6,042 nt of DNA from Hyphomicrobiales bacterium (GTDB lineage Bacteria; Pseudomonadota; Alphaproteobacteria; Rhizobiales; Beijerinckiaceae), in the NCBI GenBank assembly GCA_027489835.1, contig JAIXZF010000168.1, positions 1 through 6,042 of the forward strand, in the 5' to 3' direction. Shown one piece after another: positions 4,994-6,042 of this stretch. The notes below the pieces were generated by a model. That model saw nothing but the letters and a program-made list of their open reading frames with translations, was not told where the DNA came from and ran no database searches. Position 1 is the first letter of the stretch. Each line of letters begins with the position of its first letter. The position numbers were made by a program, and so were the translations under genes.

Positions 4994-5736
4994 GTCACCC
5001 CGAGGGCGCGCACCTCGTCCGCGACCGGGCCGGCGAGCGCCTGCTCCAGCGCCGCCAGCGCCTCGGCGATCAGCGCGCCGTCGGTGACGCGGTGATCGAA
5101 GGCCATGATGACGTCGACGCCGCCATCGGCGCCGAACGGGCCGTAGCTGACGAAGTTGCTCAGAGGCGAGACGGGCACGTCGATCATGGCGCCCGCCTGG
5201 CCGAGCACCGAAATGCCGAAGGTGCCGTAATAGGATGCGCGCCAGGGACCGACATTGAAGGCGAGCCACCAGAGCAGGGCGCGGATAGGCGAGGGCCAGC
5301 GGCTCAGCCGCAGCAGCACCCTGAAATGCCGGATCGACTCGACCGGCTGCGTCAGGGCGCGGTCGAGGTCGGCGGCGAGGTCCACCAGCGGGCGCTCAGC
5401 CGGCAGCTTGAGCTGCGCGGGGAACAGCGCGGGCTCGCCGCCCCAGTCGCGCTCGATCATGATCGAGGCGATGCTGCCGCTCGCTTCCGAGAGCTGGGGC
5501 CAGGGCAGGCGCACATAGGACCTGCGCAGTTCCGGCCGGTCCCGCGCCACAAGCGCATAGCCCTTCGCAAACAGCACGGTCCATGGAATGGGCCTTGCTG
5601 CCGTGCCGCGGGCCTCGCGCAGGGCGGAGATGTCGATCCGGCGGCGGATCACGCCCAGCGGCACCCAGAGGCGCGCATGGCTGAGATCGGCGACGATGCG
5701 GCGGGGAGGGGTGAGGGGTATGGTTCTAAAGCGCAT
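4987..5736 (-). CDS. Lipoyl-less 2-oxoacid dehydrogenase E2-like acyltransferase
   Basis: Predicted 249-residue acyltransferase with the chloramphenicol-acetyltransferase-like fold of dihydrolipoamide acyltransferase (E2) catalytic domains. The decisive feature is DHRVTDG (residues 214-220), the E2 active-site motif, with catalytic His215 and Asp219. Before it are PLSNFVSYGPFG and VDVIMAF, matching the last strands of the catalytic core. The N terminus begins directly with RFRTIPLTPPRRIVADL, so the lipoyl and E1/E3-binding domains of true E2 subunits are absent. A hydrophobic segment around IRALLWWLAFNVGPW (about 160-174) may touch a membrane. No E1 or E3 genes are in view, so a role in a dehydrogenase complex is unlikely; the donor and acceptor are unknown. 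ATG 5736 is the sensible start, although its ribosome site is weak. The gene is divergent from an SDR gene 97 nt away and may share a promoter region with it. Confidence 0.85.
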   Translation of the reverse strand: MRFRTIPLTPPRRIVADLSHARLWVPLGVIRRRIDISALREARGTAARPIPWTVLFAKGYALVARDRPELRRSYVRLPWPQLSEASGSIASIMIERDWGGEPALFPAQLKLPAERPLVDLAADLDRALTQPVESIRHFRVLLRLSRWPSPIRALLWWLAFNVGPWRASYYGTFGISVLGQAGAMIDVPVSPLSNFVSYGPFGADGGVDVIMAFDHRVTDGALIAEALAALEQALAGPVADEVRALGVTA

Positions 5737-5833
5737 GGTCCAGTTCGTCGGTCCGCTCCGGCCCGGGCGCGGTTGCCTCGGCCCGCTCTCTGTTCCAAAC
5801 AGGCGCAGCCGATCACCTCTATAGGATGCCGCC

Positions 5834-6042
5834 TTGCCCGAAGCCACAAGGGAGCCGCCGGAAACAGCGGCCGCGCCGACCCGGCCCGCCACGCTGGTGA
5901 CCGGAGCCTCGAGCGGCATCGGCCGCGAGCTGGCACGTCTGGCGGCCCGCACGGACGAGGTCATGCTGACCGGACGCGACGAGGCCGCGCTGCGGGCGCT
6001 CGCGCATGAGCTTGGCGGCAAGGCGCACTGGCATGCCTGCGA
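5834..6042 (+). CDS. Short-chain dehydrogenase/reductase, N-terminal part (cut by window)
   Basis: NAD(P)-dependent oxidoreductase of the SDR superfamily; only the first 69 residues are visible and the frame is open at the window end. The cofactor-binding motif TGASSGIG (residues 23-30) sits on the first Rossmann beta-alpha turn, preceded by ATLV. After helix GRELARLAA comes the second strand EVMLTGRDEAAL; the Arg after TG suggests preference for NADP(H), which is inference. The active-site YxxxK lies beyond the window. In this frame a stop at 5822-5824 excludes an upstream start. TTG 5834 is the only plausible initiator before the motif, helped by AGGA (5823-5826) 7 nt upstream. The ATG at 5826 is out of frame and stops soon. 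The first 18 residues are Pro/Ala-rich and probably disordered. The substrate cannot be assigned. Confidence 0.88.
   Translation, partial: MPEATREPPETAAAPTRPATLVTGASSGIGRELARLAARTDEVMLTGRDEAALRALAHELGGKAHWHAC

Noticed and set aside
5793..5825. Promoter pair TTCCAA with TATAGG before the SDR gene
   Set aside because: The spacer would be about 21 nt and the -10 box overlaps the ribosome site; not enough support to call it.
5092..6009. Plus-strand open frame (305 codons) opposite the acyltransferase
   Set aside because: It runs antisense across a gene with a clear DHRxxDG active site and also overlaps the SDR in another frame; shadow ORF.

Overview
The window looks like chromosomal DNA from a GC-rich alphaproteobacterium, most likely in the Hyphomicrobiales (Rhizobiales) or a close relative. 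The evidence is the strong G/C bias at third codon positions, the alphaproteobacterial form of SecE, NusG, L11 and L1, and the order tRNA-Trp, secE, nusG, rplK, rplA. No insertion sequence, phage gene, CRISPR array or large repeat was seen.

Layout. Positions 1-719 (minus strand) hold a 3'-truncated XRE/MmyB-type transcriptional regulator. It is transcribed away from a small four-helix membrane protein (828-1241, plus) of unknown function. Next come a tRNA-Trp(CCA) gene with CCA encoded (1340-1416), a hairpin-rich leader, secE (1605-1802), nusG (1827-2360), a structured 149-nt intergenic leader, rplK (2510-2959) and rplA (2973-3653). The block closes with a very clear GNRA-loop intrinsic terminator (3681-3709). 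After it come a separately promoted nhaA Na+/H+ antiporter (3805-4980, TTG start), a convergent lipoyl-less 2-oxoacid dehydrogenase E2-like acyltransferase (5736-4987, minus), and, divergent from that, the 5' end of a short-chain dehydrogenase/reductase (5834 to the window edge, TTG start).

How the genes work together. The core block serves gene expression and protein export: SecE is part of the SecYEG channel, NusG couples transcription with translation and Rho, and L11 and L1 form the two mobile stalks of the 50S subunit. The nusG-rplK gap folds on paper into a stem with GGAGGC facing TGCCGCA. This resembles the L1-binding site of 23S rRNA and of known L1 operator mRNAs, so it is a good candidate for L1 feedback control of rplK-rplA. 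The rplJ-rplL-rpoBC genes that usually follow rplA are not in this window; nhaA takes their place.

The flanking genes (regulator, membrane protein, nhaA, acyltransferase, SDR) are accessory or housekeeping genes whose links to the core block are positional only. I see no convincing undescribed multi-gene system here. The most informative signals are RNA-level: the candidate L1 operator, a possible occluding hairpin before rplK, stacked hairpins before secE, and a palindrome spanning two convergent stop codons.
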